From: Halobacillus halophilus
Lineage (GTDB): Bacteria > Bacillota > Bacilli > Bacillales > Halobacillaceae
Assembly: GCF_020171985.1 (NCBI RefSeq)
Contig: NZ_JAIVAL010000001.1
Coordinates: 186,001-250,000 of the forward strand
Direction of reading: 5' to 3'
Length of the DNA stretch: 64,000 bases
In this document: positions 19,293 to 28,530 of the stretch, in pieces
How the letters are laid out: the number at the start of each line of letters is the position of its first letter
How positions within the stretch are numbered: position 1 is the first letter of the stretch
Notes under the pieces: generated by a model
The model's database searches: none
Told to the model about the DNA's origin: nothing
What the model saw: only the letters and a program-made list of their open reading frames with translations
Program-made: the position numbers and the translations under genes

Positions 19293-19313
19293 GTCAAACG
19301 TCAGATGTCAGAT
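19293..19313. repeat. Three tandem heptamers upstream of gntR, candidate operator
   Basis: GTCAAAC, GTCAGAT and GTCAGAT follow one another without gaps, 37 bases before the gntR start. A TATGAT box at 19285-19290 lies immediately upstream, so a protein bound here would cover the start of transcription. GTCAAAC occurs again at 20166-20172, before the transporter operon. A natural reading is autoregulation by the GntR protein; that is inference. Confidence 0.5.
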
Positions 19314-19350
19314 CACTTAATTGCAGTTTAATAGACTTGGGGTGTAGATA

Positions 19351-20076
19351 ATGTCCATAAAGCACGATACACGTCACCTGTATTTGCAGGTGATTGAACA
19401 AATAAAAAAAGATATTGAAAACGGTATCTTCATTGAAAAGCAGAAATTACCCTCTGAGTTTCAATTATCTAAATCTCTTGGAGTTTCACGAGCGACATTA
19501 AGAGAAGCACTTCGAATTCTGGAAGAAGAAGGAGTAGTAACTAGACGGCATGGCGTAGGGACTTTTGTTAATCCAAAGCCACTTTTCACTTCCGGGATAG
19601 AGGAACTTGATAGTGTAACAGGGATGATTGCAAAGTCAGGCATGCGTCCAGGTACGCAATATCTCACAGCTGATCTTGTGGAGGCTACGATAGAAGATCG
19701 TAAACGATTTGCTGTTCTTGATCTACATAATTTAGCAAAAGTGGAACGTGTCCGCACAGCAGATGAGGAGCCGGTGGTTTATTGCATTGATAAAATTCCT
19801 GAGGGACTTCTTCCCATTGACCAAATTCGGGAAGCAGATTCTATGTTTGGAATCCTTGAAGCATATACAGGGAAATCGATCAGCTATGCGGTTACTCACA
19901 TCGAACCTATTGGCTATCATGAAAAAATTTCACCAATCTTAAATTGCGAACCAGAACAATCATTACTTTTATTAAAACAAATGCATTACTCAGTTGATGA
20001 TGAACCAATGCTGTTGTCTTCGAATTACTTTAGGGCTGACAAATTCAGTTTCCATGTTTTAAGAAAAAGAGTGTAA
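19351..20076 (+). CDS. ymfC: GntR/HutC-family transcriptional regulator
   Basis: This 241-residue protein has an N-terminal winged helix with [19 protein letters not shown] and [19 protein letters not shown], followed by a UTRA-type effector domain (about 90-240). The B. subtilis gene at this location, ymfC, is also of this type. It lies upstream of a nucleoside-type ABC transporter and probably controls it, with a nucleoside or nucleotide as plausible ligand; neither point is proven. Its stop codon lies inside a cre site. Confidence 0.85.
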   Translation: MSIKHDTRHLYLQVIEQIKKDIENGIFIEKQKLPSEFQLSKSLGVSRATLREALRILEEEGVVTRRHGVGTFVNPKPLFTSGIEELDSVTGMIAKSGMRPGTQYLTADLVEATIEDRKRFAVLDLHNLAKVERVRTADEEPVVYCIDKIPEGLLPIDQIREADSMFGILEAYTGKSISYAVTHIEPIGYHEKISPILNCEPEQSLLLLKQMHYSVDDEPMLLSSNYFRADKFSFHVLRKRV

Positions 20077-20085
20077 GCGTTTTCA
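20072..20085. promoter_or_regulatory. cre (CcpA) site before the nucleoside transporter operon
   Basis: TGTAAGCGTTTTCA matches the CcpA consensus TGWAANCGNTNWCA at every defined position. It covers the gntR stop codon and lies about 110 bases before the lipoprotein gene, overlapping a weak candidate -35 (TTTTCA). This suggests repression of transport by preferred carbon sources. Confidence 0.7.
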
Positions 20086-20122
20086 ATAGTATGTACCAGT
20101 GACTATTTTTGGGAGGTGAGGC

Positions 20123-20176
20123 TTGCTGATAAAGGGTAAAAGAACCACTCCAAAGGGTTTCAGGCGTCAAACTTAA
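20123..20176 (+). CDS. Possible 17-codon leader peptide
   Basis: A TTG start lies 4 bases after GGAGGTG, one of the strongest ribosome sites in this gap, and opens a 17-codon frame ending at the TAA at 20174-20176, 19 bases before the lipoprotein start. The peptide is strongly basic (seven Lys/Arg). It could be a leader peptide or simply part of a structured leader. Only the ribosome site supports translation. Confidence 0.25.
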   Translation: MLIKGKRTTPKGFRRQT

Positions 20177-20195
20177 TAAATTAGGGGGAGTTATT

Positions 20196-21329
20196 TTGTT
20201 TAAAAATCGTCGTTTTCTTTTAGTTTTTTCGCTCTTATTAGTCATTGGTTTAGTTCTTGGAGCATGTGGTGCTTCTGATGATGGAGGAGACTCCGCAGAG
20301 GATTCAGGTGGAGATAGTAATAACAACACGGAAAACTCTTCTGAAAATGGTAATAACGAAGATTTCTCAGTAGCTATGGTTACAGATGTAGGCGGCGTGG
20401 ACGACAAATCGTTTAACCAGTCTGCTTGGGAAGGGCTGCAAGCATTTGGTGAAGAAAATGGAATGTCAAAAGGTGAAGGTTTTGATTATGCGCAATCAGA
20501 AAGTGATGCAGATTATACAACCAACTTGAACCGCCTGGTACGTCAAGATTATAACTTAATTTTTGGAATTGGATACTTATTACAACCTGCTATTGAAGAA
20601 GTTGCCGCTCAATATCCAGATACAAATTTTGCAATCGTTGATTCTGGCGCAGAAGGTGACAACGTTGCGAGTATTCTTTTTAAAGAACATCAGGGTTCTT
20701 TCTTGGCTGGCGTTGCCGCAGCAAAGAAAACCAAGTCGAATAAAGTTGGATTTGTTGGAGGAGTAGACGGAGCATTAATCAACAAATTTGAAGCTGGTTT
20801 TGAGGCCGGTGTTAAGTCTGTAAATGCTGATATTACAGTGGATGTACAGTATGCAGAGGCGTTCGATGCTCCAGATGACGGGAAATTGATAGCTTCTGAT
20901 ATGTATTCAAAAGGAATAGATGTTATTTACCACGCTTCTGGTGCAACGGGTAACGGGGTTTTTGCTCAAGCTAAGGACCTTAAGAAAAATAACCCAGATG
21001 AAGACGTATGGGTTATTGGTGTTGACCGTGACCAACATGAAGAAGGTGCAATTGGAGACAATAATGTAACGCTTACTTCTATGGTAAAGCGGGTGGATAT
21101 TGCCGTACAGGATGTGGCTAAACAAGCCATGAATGGTGAATTCCCAGCTGGAGAAACCATTGAATACGGCCTTGATGATGACGCTATCAGCCTGGCACGT
21201 ACAAATGAAGAAGCTCTGACTGACGACATTATTACAGCTATTGAAGATTGGAAAGAAAAGATCATCAATGGCGATGTAGATGTACCAAGTACTCGTGAAG
21301 AATTAGAAACTTATGTGAATTCCTTATAA
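20196..21329 (+). CDS. BMP-family lipoprotein, nucleoside ABC transporter binding subunit
   Basis: This 377-residue protein has a lipoprotein signal peptide with the lipobox LGAC near residue 24, an acidic Ser/Asn-rich linker, and a BMP/PnrA-type binding domain (VAMVTDVGGVDDKSFNQSAWEG near residue 55; GFVGGVDGALINKFEAGF near 190). The family binds purine nucleosides; the B. subtilis counterpart NupN serves guanosine uptake. The start is a TTG behind GGGGGAG. A terminator-like hairpin follows, which would give the binding protein more transcript than the downstream ATPase and permeases. Confidence 0.92.
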   Translation: MFKNRRFLLVFSLLLVIGLVLGACGASDDGGDSAEDSGGDSNNNTENSSENGNNEDFSVAMVTDVGGVDDKSFNQSAWEGLQAFGEENGMSKGEGFDYAQSESDADYTTNLNRLVRQDYNLIFGIGYLLQPAIEEVAAQYPDTNFAIVDSGAEGDNVASILFKEHQGSFLAGVAAAKKTKSNKVGFVGGVDGALINKFEAGFEAGVKSVNADITVDVQYAEAFDAPDDGKLIASDMYSKGIDVIYHASGATGNGVFAQAKDLKKNNPDEDVWVIGVDRDQHEEGAIGDNNVTLTSMVKRVDIAVQDVAKQAMNGEFPAGETIEYGLDDDAISLARTNEEALTDDIITAIEDWKEKIINGDVDVPSTREELETYVNSL

Positions 21330-21333
21330 GTAT

Positions 21334-21367
21334 GAAAAAAAGGCTGGTGTAAGCCGGCCTTTTTTTA
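21334..21367 (+). terminator. Terminator/attenuator after the BMP lipoprotein gene
   Basis: AAAAAAAGGCTGG and CCGGCCTTTTTTT form a stem with a six-base loop and a seven-T tail. It lies inside the operon, between the binding-protein gene and the ATPase gene, so read-through must occur. Confidence 0.8.
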
Positions 21368-21378
21368 CTGTATAGACC

Positions 21379-21433
21379 AAAAATCATCAAATGAAGAGTT
21401 GTTAAACCCGGCCCTCTTCATTTGATGATTTTT
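21379..21433 (+). terminator. Second hairpin, 20-bp perfect stem, before the ATPase gene
   Basis: The arms at 21379-21398 and 21414-21433 are perfect reverse complements over 20 bases, ending in five T residues, with a 15-base loop. It could be a second terminator or a processing/stability element between the abundant lipoprotein message and the transporter message. Confidence 0.7.
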
Positions 21434-21498
21434 AAAGAGAGAGTTCGGACTGGAGCGTAGATGGATTCATCTAAGACAGAAAAGGAGTGAGGGCAGCA

Positions 21499-23025
21499 AT
21501 GGAATACGTTATTGAAATGCTAAACATCCGTAAAGAATTTCCAGGAATCGTAGCTAACGATAATATAAATCTTCAAGTTGAGAAAGGCGAAATCCATGCT
21601 TTGCTCGGTGAAAACGGAGCAGGAAAATCTACCTTAATGAATGTTTTATTTGGTCTTTATCAGCCTGAAAAAGGCGAAATAAAAGTAAAAGGTGAAAAAG
21701 TTAAAATAACAGATCCTAACGTAGCGAATAAGCTTGGCATTGGAATGGTTCACCAACACTTTATGCTGGTTGATACATTCACGGTAACTGAGAATATCGT
21801 TCTAGGTAGTGAACCTAAAAAGGGCGGCACTGTAGATATAAAGAAAGCTGAAAAAGAAGTAAAAGAGCTTTCTGAACGGTATGGTTTAAATGTGGACCCA
21901 GGCGCAAAGATACGTGATATCTCTGTGGGGATGCAACAGCGGGTTGAAATATTAAAAACGCTTTATCGTGGAGCCGAAATATTAATTCTTGACGAACCTA
22001 CTGCCGTTTTGACCCCTCAGGAAATCAAGGAGTTAATAGGGATTATGCACAGTCTCGTTAAAGAAGGTAAATCCATTATTCTGATTACTCATAAATTAAA
22101 GGAAATAATGGAAGTCTGCGACCGGTGCACTGTTATTAGAAAAGGAGAGGGAATTGGAACCGTTAAAGTAGCCGATACCAATCCTACCGAATTAGCTTCG
22201 TTGATGGTGGGACGAGAAGTAAGCTTCTCTACTGAAAAAACTCCAGCAAATCCTAAGGAAACCTTCTTATCCATCAAGGATTTATTTGTAAAGGATGTGC
22301 GCGGGGTAAATATGGTTAAAGGATTAAATCTCGAAGTAAAAGCAGGAGAAATTGTCGGAATTGCAGGTATTGATGGCAATGGGCAATCTGAGCTCATAGA
22401 AGCGATTGCAGGTCTGAGAAAAAGTGAGTCTGGAAGCATAAAACTACACGATCAAGTAATTACGAACTTATCACCTAGAAAAGTAACGCAGTCCGGGGTA
22501 TCTCATATTCCGCAGGATCGTCATAAATTCGGGCTGGTACTTGATTTTCCGGTTGGGGAAAATATGGTTCTTCAAAGTTATTATCAACAACCTTTTTCCA
22601 AAAAAGGGGTTATGAATTTTAAGAATATATATAAAAAAGCTCAAGAACTAATTGAAGAGTATGATGTACGAACTCCAAATGCTTACACGAAAGCTCGAGC
22701 GCTGTCAGGCGGAAACCAGCAAAAAGCGATTATTGGACGTGAAGTTGACCGTTCTCCGGATTTAATTATAGCTGCACAGCCTACTCGAGGACTTGATGTT
22801 GGAGCAATTGAATTCATTCATAAGAAATTGATTGAAGAACGGGATAAAGGAAGAGCAGTCCTATTACTTTCTTTCGAACTGGAAGAAATTATGAATTTAA
22901 GTGATCGAATTGCGGTCATGTTCGATGGAAGAATTATTTCAGAAGTCAAACCCGAAGATACAAATGAACAGGATCTTGGTCTTATGATGGCAGGAAATAC
23001 TCCACAGAAAGCGGGTGGAAGCTAA
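21499..23025 (+). CDS. Nucleoside ABC transporter ATP-binding protein (two ABC domains)
   Basis: This 508-residue protein contains two fused ATPase domains, as in NupO and sugar importers. Domain 1 has Walker A GENGAGKSTLMN near residue 37 and Walker B ILILDEPTAVL; domain 2 has the variant GIDGNGQSELIE and the signature LSGGNQQKAIIGRE. It energises uptake with the two permeases that follow. The ATG at 21499 is preceded by AAAGGAG at 11 bases; the GTG at 21487 lies in the ribosome site. The next gene starts one base after its stop. Confidence 0.93.
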   Translation: MEYVIEMLNIRKEFPGIVANDNINLQVEKGEIHALLGENGAGKSTLMNVLFGLYQPEKGEIKVKGEKVKITDPNVANKLGIGMVHQHFMLVDTFTVTENIVLGSEPKKGGTVDIKKAEKEVKELSERYGLNVDPGAKIRDISVGMQQRVEILKTLYRGAEILILDEPTAVLTPQEIKELIGIMHSLVKEGKSIILITHKLKEIMEVCDRCTVIRKGEGIGTVKVADTNPTELASLMVGREVSFSTEKTPANPKETFLSIKDLFVKDVRGVNMVKGLNLEVKAGEIVGIAGIDGNGQSELIEAIAGLRKSESGSIKLHDQVITNLSPRKVTQSGVSHIPQDRHKFGLVLDFPVGENMVLQSYYQQPFSKKGVMNFKNIYKKAQELIEEYDVRTPNAYTKARALSGGNQQKAIIGREVDRSPDLIIAAQPTRGLDVGAIEFIHKKLIEERDKGRAVLLLSFELEEIMNLSDRIAVMFDGRIISEVKPEDTNEQDLGLMMAGNTPQKAGGS

Positions 23026-24072
23026 ATGTTTGCCAATCGAACAATTAATATCCTAATTCCTATAATATCCGTACTGCTCGGATTATTATCAGGGGCTGTT
23101 ATTATGCTCGTTTTTGGTTATAATCCTTTGAAAGGTTACGCTGCTTTATGGACAGGCGCATTTGGTGATGCTTATTTCTTAGGCGAAACCCTGAGACAGG
23201 TTACGCCTTACATTCTTTCAGGGCTCGCTGTCGCCTTTGCACTTCGTACAGGTCTTTTGAATATTGGTGTGGAAGGCCAGGTCTTTGTGGGCTGGGTTGC
23301 ATCTGTATGGGTGGGAGTAGCTTTCGAACTGCCTATGATTCTGCACCTTCCTTTAGCTGTACTGGCAGCTGCATTAGCAGGGGCGTTCTGGGGGTTTATA
23401 CCCGGTATTTTAAAAGCTAAACTTGGCGTCCACGAAGTTATTGTCACAATTATGATGAATTACATCGCCCTGTATTTATCAAATGAAATTGTTAGAAATG
23501 TGATAACAGACGGTAAAGACCGCACTGATTCTATTGCTCCCACGGCTTCTCTTGCCTCTGAATGGCTGGCTGGGATGACATTTTATTCACGGCTTCACTG
23601 GGGTTTATTGATTGCCCTATTTATGGCACTGGTCATGTGGTTTCTTCTAAATAAAACGACCCGCGGTTTTGAATTGAGATCAGTTGGTTTTAATCAGCAT
23701 GCCTCTAACTATGCGGGAATGAGTGTGGGCAAAAATATTGTGCTTGCGATGGTTATATCAGGAGCTTTCGCAGGGTTAGCGGGGGCCATGGAAGGTTTGG
23801 GAACTTTTGGCTACATGTCTGTTAAATCAGGATTTACGAATATCGGTTTCGATGGAATCGCTGTGGCTCTTCTTGGAGCAAACACGGCACTTGGAGTAGT
23901 ACTCGCAGCCTTCTTGTTCGGTACTCTTAAAATTGGTGCCCTGAATATGCCTACTGTAGCAGGCGTTCCTACAGAGTTAGTAGAAATCGTCATTGCTCTT
24001 ATCATTATTTTTGTAGCATCAAGCTATATGATCCGCTGGATTATTTTACGCTTTAAAAAGGAGGGGAAATAA
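23026..24072 (+). CDS. Nucleoside ABC transporter permease, NupP-like
   Basis: This 348-residue membrane protein of the BPD_transp_2 family has 8-10 hydrophobic segments, the motif RTGLLNIGVEGQVFVG near residue 75 and LGVHEVIVTIMMNYIAL near residue 138, as in NupP. It begins immediately after the ATPase stop and ends immediately before the second permease, so the three are tightly co-expressed. Confidence 0.92.
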   Translation: MFANRTINILIPIISVLLGLLSGAVIMLVFGYNPLKGYAALWTGAFGDAYFLGETLRQVTPYILSGLAVAFALRTGLLNIGVEGQVFVGWVASVWVGVAFELPMILHLPLAVLAAALAGAFWGFIPGILKAKLGVHEVIVTIMMNYIALYLSNEIVRNVITDGKDRTDSIAPTASLASEWLAGMTFYSRLHWGLLIALFMALVMWFLLNKTTRGFELRSVGFNQHASNYAGMSVGKNIVLAMVISGAFAGLAGAMEGLGTFGYMSVKSGFTNIGFDGIAVALLGANTALGVVLAAFLFGTLKIGALNMPTVAGVPTELVEIVIALIIIFVASSYMIRWIILRFKKEGK

Positions 24073-25032
24073 ATGGAATTCATTGATATCCTTGCCCGAA
24101 TTATTCCACCTGCCATTTTCTTTGCATCCCCTCTGATTTTTACAGCCCTGGGTGGTGTATTTAGTGAACGTTCTGGAATTATTAACATAGGACTCGAAGG
24201 TCTTATGGTAATGGGAGCATTCGTAGGTATTGTTTTTAATTTAACTTTTCATGAAGTTTTAGGTGATGCAACTCCCTGGGTTTCAATTTTAGTAGCAATG
24301 ATAGTCTCGGCTATTTTTGCACTTGTTCACGCCGTAGCATCGATCACCTTCCGAGCCGACCAGGTGGTTAGTGGAGTGGCCATAAACTTTCTTGCTCTAG
24401 GAATCGGTCTGTTTCTTACAAAGCAATGGTATGATAAAGGACAAACCGATATGGTGGATCGTCCTTTCTATACCATCGATATCCCTGTGCTGAATAAGAT
24501 TCCAATTCTGGGTGACCTGTTTTTCTCAGGGTGGTATTTAACCTCTTATTTAGCTATTATCCTAGCTTTTGCTGCCTGGTTCGTCATTTATAAAACTCCA
24601 TTTGGCTTACGTCTGAGATCAGTTGGAGAGCATCCGATGGCTGCGGACACCAATGGTATCAATGTCTATGCTATGCGTTACGTAGCCGTTATGATTTCAG
24701 GTGCGCTTGGTGGTCTTGGCGGTTCCGTTTATGCTTTAACCATAGCCTTAAACTTTTCTCACGCTACTATTGTAGGCCAGGGGTTTATGTCCCTAGCAGC
24801 CGTCATTTTCGGAAAATGGCACCCGTTAGGAGCATTAGGAGCAGCTATTTTCTTTGGACTAGCCCAAAGTTTGAGTATTGTGGGATCCAGTTTGCCTTTA
24901 TTGGAAGACGTTCCTCAAATATTTTTATTAATTGCCCCTTACGTTCTGACCATTTTGGCTCTTGCAGGATTTATAGGGCGAGCGGAAGCTCCCAAGTCTC
25001 TCGGTGAGGCATATGTTAAAGGAAACCGTTAG
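24073..25032 (+). CDS. Nucleoside ABC transporter permease, NupQ-like
   Basis: The second BPD_transp_2 permease has 319 residues. ERSGIINIGLEGLMVMGAF near residue 32 corresponds to the motif of its partner, and RADQVVSGVAINFLALGIG near 95 is typical of the NupQ branch. It forms the membrane heterodimer with the preceding permease. It starts directly at the preceding stop, behind GGAGGGG, and is closed by a strong terminator. Confidence 0.92.
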   Translation: MEFIDILARIIPPAIFFASPLIFTALGGVFSERSGIINIGLEGLMVMGAFVGIVFNLTFHEVLGDATPWVSILVAMIVSAIFALVHAVASITFRADQVVSGVAINFLALGIGLFLTKQWYDKGQTDMVDRPFYTIDIPVLNKIPILGDLFFSGWYLTSYLAIILAFAAWFVIYKTPFGLRLRSVGEHPMAADTNGINVYAMRYVAVMISGALGGLGGSVYALTIALNFSHATIVGQGFMSLAAVIFGKWHPLGALGAAIFFGLAQSLSIVGSSLPLLEDVPQIFLLIAPYVLTILALAGFIGRAEAPKSLGEAYVKGNR

Positions 25033-25038
25033 AATAAG

Positions 25039-25071
25039 TTAAGCCCGGTCCTTACACCGGGCTTAATTTTT
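25039..25071 (+). terminator. Terminator of the nucleoside transporter operon
   Basis: An 11-bp perfect stem (TTAAGCCCGGT and ACCGGGCTTAA) with a six-base loop is followed by TTTTTT. Confidence 0.88.
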
Positions 25072-25172
25072 TACATTTTGAAACATATACCTTAGCATAG
25101 GACTTAGCTTTCTATGGATGAATTATGTGGAGTGAGTCTATAATAGTATAGAAACGATAAGGAGGATGGGAA

Positions 25173-26456
25173 ATGAAAATTAAGGAAGAAGTACTGCTTG
25201 AAAAACAAGGATATCGATTACATATTCTACCTAGTAAAAAATATAAAACCATTTCAATCGTGGCTAAATTTAAAACACCATTAAGAAGAGAAGGCATTAC
25301 AGAGAGGGCTCTGCTTCCTCATGTTCTGCAAAAAGCTACCAATAATCATCCGAATGTAAGAGAGTTCCAATCATCATTTGAGAATTTATATGGTACGGTG
25401 CTATCCAGTGATGGGACGAAAAAAGGCGAGAATCATGTTATCAGTTTCCGTATGGAAGTGGTTAACGAAGCTTACCTCAATGATCAGGAGCCTATATTGG
25501 AAGAAGCTCTAAAACTATTCAATGAAGTTCTTTATGCTCCTAAAGTGGAAGGCGAAGGGTTCGATTCGTCCATTGTAGAACGTGAAAAACAAACGCTAGA
25601 GCAGAAGATCACGTCTGTAAAAGACGATAAAATGAGTTATGCCAATATGCGTTTAATGGATCACATGTGTAAAGACGAACCTTATTCTTTACATGTTAGT
25701 GGTTATCAAGAGGATATCTCTTCAATCACTCCGGAAAGTCTTTATACGTATTACCGTTCGATGATCAAAAATGATCTTCTGGATGTTTATGTTATTGGAG
25801 ACATAGATCAAGCTGAAATCGAGAAAATGACCGATCAGTATTTCATCCGTGAGAACAGCAGTAATCAGGATAACGATCAGGTATCTACTTCCAAAGACGT
25901 CCAAGAGGTAAATGAAGTTGTGGAACGTGAAGAAGTGAATCAGGGTAAACTTCATATTGGATACCGTACGTACACCAAATTCGGTGATTCTGATTATTAT
26001 GCCTTGCAGATTTTTAACGGGTTATTTGGAGGATTTCCAAGCTCTAAGTTATTTATGAATGTGCGTGAAAAACACAGCCTGGCTTACTATGCAGCATCTC
26101 GTTTTGAAAGTCATAAAGGTTTACTTCTTGTTTTCAGTGGTGTTGATCCAAAAGACTACCAACAAGCAAAATCCATTATTTTAGAACAGATGGATGCTAT
26201 GCAAGACGGAGATTTCACCGAAGAACAGGTAGAAGAAACGAAGGAACAAGTGATTCATCAACTGCAGGAGACGATGGATAATGCTAATGGGATTATTGAA
26301 GTCCTGTATCATCAAATGATTTCCGGAGCTGAAATGCCCGTTAATGATTTAATTGAACAAATCCGAAAAGTAACGAAGCAGGATGTCGTTGCTATAGCAA
26401 ATAAAATTAAACTGGATACCATTTACTTTTTAACGAGCCTTGAGGGAGGGGAATAA
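25173..26456 (+). CDS. ymfF: M16-family peptidase-like protein YmfF, zinc site lost
   Basis: This 427-residue protein has the M16 fold with a late REKHSLAYYAASRFESHKG motif typical of the family. The zinc-binding HxxEH is replaced by HVLQK near residue 50, so it is probably the non-catalytic partner of YmfH, like the paired subunits of other M16 enzymes. ATG at 25173 lies behind AAGGAGGATGGG. The pair starts a short operon that includes ymfI. Confidence 0.9.
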   Translation: MKIKEEVLLEKQGYRLHILPSKKYKTISIVAKFKTPLRREGITERALLPHVLQKATNNHPNVREFQSSFENLYGTVLSSDGTKKGENHVISFRMEVVNEAYLNDQEPILEEALKLFNEVLYAPKVEGEGFDSSIVEREKQTLEQKITSVKDDKMSYANMRLMDHMCKDEPYSLHVSGYQEDISSITPESLYTYYRSMIKNDLLDVYVIGDIDQAEIEKMTDQYFIRENSSNQDNDQVSTSKDVQEVNEVVEREEVNQGKLHIGYRTYTKFGDSDYYALQIFNGLFGGFPSSKLFMNVREKHSLAYYAASRFESHKGLLLVFSGVDPKDYQQAKSIILEQMDAMQDGDFTEEQVEETKEQVIHQLQETMDNANGIIEVLYHQMISGAEMPVNDLIEQIRKVTKQDVVAIANKIKLDTIYFLTSLEGGE

Positions 26457-26458
26457 CT

Positions 26459-27751
26459 GTGGAAGAACTAGTCTATGACCAGATCAATGAAACCGTGTAC
26501 ACCGAGACAATGGATAACGGATTAAAGGTGTTCCTGCTTGCAAAACCTGAGATGGCTAAAACATTCGGTATATTTACCACGAATTATGGCTCCATTGACC
26601 AGACCTTTACACCTATAGGACAGGATGAGAAAGTGACCGTTCCAGAAGGAATTGCACACTTTCTTGAGCATAAACTGTTTGAAAAAGAAGACCGTGATGT
26701 CTTTCAAGACTTTACAAAACTTGGGGCATCCGCCAATGCTTTTACTTCCTTTACCAAAACGGCTTATTTATTTACAGCCACCAGTCAAATAGAAAAAAAT
26801 GTGGAGACTTTGCTTAATTTTGTGCAGGATCCATATTTCTCCGAGGAATCAGTCGAAAAAGAAAAAGGCATCATTGCTCAGGAAATCCGCATGTACGATG
26901 ATCAGCCGGACTGGCGTTCCTTTTTTGGAACTATTCAAAGTTTGTATCACCAGCACCCTGTAAAAGTAGATATCGCAGGAACTGTGGATTCCATTCAAAA
27001 CATCACGAAAGATGATCTTTATACTTGCTATGAAACGTTTTATCATCCTTCTAACATGGTCTTATTCGTAGCAGGTAATATAGAACCAGAAGCGATGATG
27101 AAGCAAATTCGCGAGAATCAAAACAGTAAAGAATTTCCCGCTGCTCCGGAAATTAATCGATCCTATCCGGAAGAGCCGACGGAAGTCGCAAAAGCCAATA
27201 ACTCAATTACGATGCCCATCACGACAGCTAAAGCCATGGTTGGGGTTAAGGAAAAAGTCACTCACTTAACAGGTAAGGAATTACTTAGAGCCGAGCTGCT
27301 TTCCAGCATGATCCTTGATTACTACTTCTCTAAGAGTGGTGCGTTTTATGAAGAACTATACCGTAACGATTTAATTGATGACAGCTTTCAGTTTGAAACA
27401 GAACTGGATCGTCAATTCGGATTCACGATCCTTGGCGGGGATACACGGAAGCCCGAAGAAATGACTAAACGTGTAAAAGAGATGCTTCATGAACTAAAAG
27501 AAAATAGCATCTCTGATGAAGACTTCACCCGAATGAAGCGTAAGAAAATCGGCCAGTTCATGCGGGCTTTAAATTCCTTGGAGTTCATTGCTAATCAGTT
27601 TACTCATTATCACACGCTTGGTGTAGATCTATTTGACGTTCTGCCGGTTATTGAATCTCTTACCTCTAAAGATGCAGAGGAATACCTGCAGCACTGGATT
27701 AATGAAGAAGCAATTTCGGTCTTCCAGGTCAAACCTCAGGAAAATGAGTAA
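26459..27751 (+). CDS. ymfH: M16-family zinc peptidase YmfH
   Basis: This 430-residue protein has the active M16 motif HFLEH near residue 66, followed by KLFEKEDRDVFQDF, and the downstream glutamate region EKEKGIIAQEIRMYDDQPDW near 135-155. The enzyme probably acts on small peptides together with YmfF; the substrate is unknown. The start is a GTG two bases after the ymfF stop with GGAGGGG as ribosome site. Its end overlaps ymfI by eight bases. Confidence 0.92.
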   Translation: MEELVYDQINETVYTETMDNGLKVFLLAKPEMAKTFGIFTTNYGSIDQTFTPIGQDEKVTVPEGIAHFLEHKLFEKEDRDVFQDFTKLGASANAFTSFTKTAYLFTATSQIEKNVETLLNFVQDPYFSEESVEKEKGIIAQEIRMYDDQPDWRSFFGTIQSLYHQHPVKVDIAGTVDSIQNITKDDLYTCYETFYHPSNMVLFVAGNIEPEAMMKQIRENQNSKEFPAAPEINRSYPEEPTEVAKANNSITMPITTAKAMVGVKEKVTHLTGKELLRAELLSSMILDYYFSKSGAFYEELYRNDLIDDSFQFETELDRQFGFTILGGDTRKPEEMTKRVKEMLHELKENSISDEDFTRMKRKKIGQFMRALNSLEFIANQFTHYHTLGVDLFDVLPVIESLTSKDAEEYLQHWINEEAISVFQVKPQENE

Positions 27752-28463
27752 GCGTTGTCTGATCATTGGAGCAAGCGGTGAAATTGGATATAGTGTCACC
27801 CAGACACTTGTAGAAAAAGGATATCGGGTCGGTCTGCAATATTTCTCGAATTTACGTAGAATTGAACAACTGGAAAGTCAAATTCCAGCAGCCCAATGGC
27901 TCGGATCTCAGCAGGCTGATTTATCTACTACTAAAGGAATTCAAGCTTTTTTACATGTCGTTTCCAACGAATGGGAAGCTATTGTATTTTGTGGAGGACA
28001 TCTGTGGAAAGGCCTTTTCCAGGACATGACTGAAGCGGAAATGGATGAACTATATCATGTTCATCTTAAAGCTCCCTGGATGATTTCCCGACACGTTCTT
28101 CCTTTTATGATCCATCATAAAGCTGGCAATATCGTGACCGTTTCCTCCATATTTGGCGAAGAAGGATCAAGTATGGAAGTTGCCTACAGCTCTGTAAAAG
28201 GGGCACAAATAAGCTTTGTTAAAGCATTGTCTAAAGAAGTGGCTCCAAGCGGAATTCGAGTTAATGCAGTGACACCAGGTGTAATTGCAACAAAAATGAA
28301 TGAAATGCTCACTCCTGAAGAATGGAATACTCTAGAAGGAGAAATACCACTTGGGAGAGCTGGACAGCCTCATGAAATAGCTGACGCCATCAGCTATTTA
28401 TTGAGTGATCAATCAAGTTATGTTACGGGTCATGTACTGCGGGTAAATGGCGGATGGACATAA
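27744..28463 (+). CDS. ymfI: SDR-family oxidoreductase YmfI
   Basis: This 239-residue protein of the short-chain dehydrogenase/reductase family has the cofactor loop IIGASGEIGYSV near residue 7, the catalytic Ser in TVSSIFGEEGSS near 138 and the Tyr-x3-Lys pair in AYSSVKGAQ near 151. The end VLRVNGGW is also typical. It resembles FabG-type reductases, but the substrate is unknown. I start it at the ATG at 27744, inside the ymfH end, because the family N-terminus begins there. Confidence 0.92.
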   Translation: MSKRCLIIGASGEIGYSVTQTLVEKGYRVGLQYFSNLRRIEQLESQIPAAQWLGSQQADLSTTKGIQAFLHVVSNEWEAIVFCGGHLWKGLFQDMTEAEMDELYHVHLKAPWMISRHVLPFMIHHKAGNIVTVSSIFGEEGSSMEVAYSSVKGAQISFVKALSKEVAPSGIRVNAVTPGVIATKMNEMLTPEEWNTLEGEIPLGRAGQPHEIADAISYLLSDQSSYVTGHVLRVNGGWT

Positions 28464-28530
28464 AATTGTGTGTATAAAAAGTTTGTTTCCTCTCATACTA
28501 AGTATGAAAAACTTAGAGGAGGTAACAACA

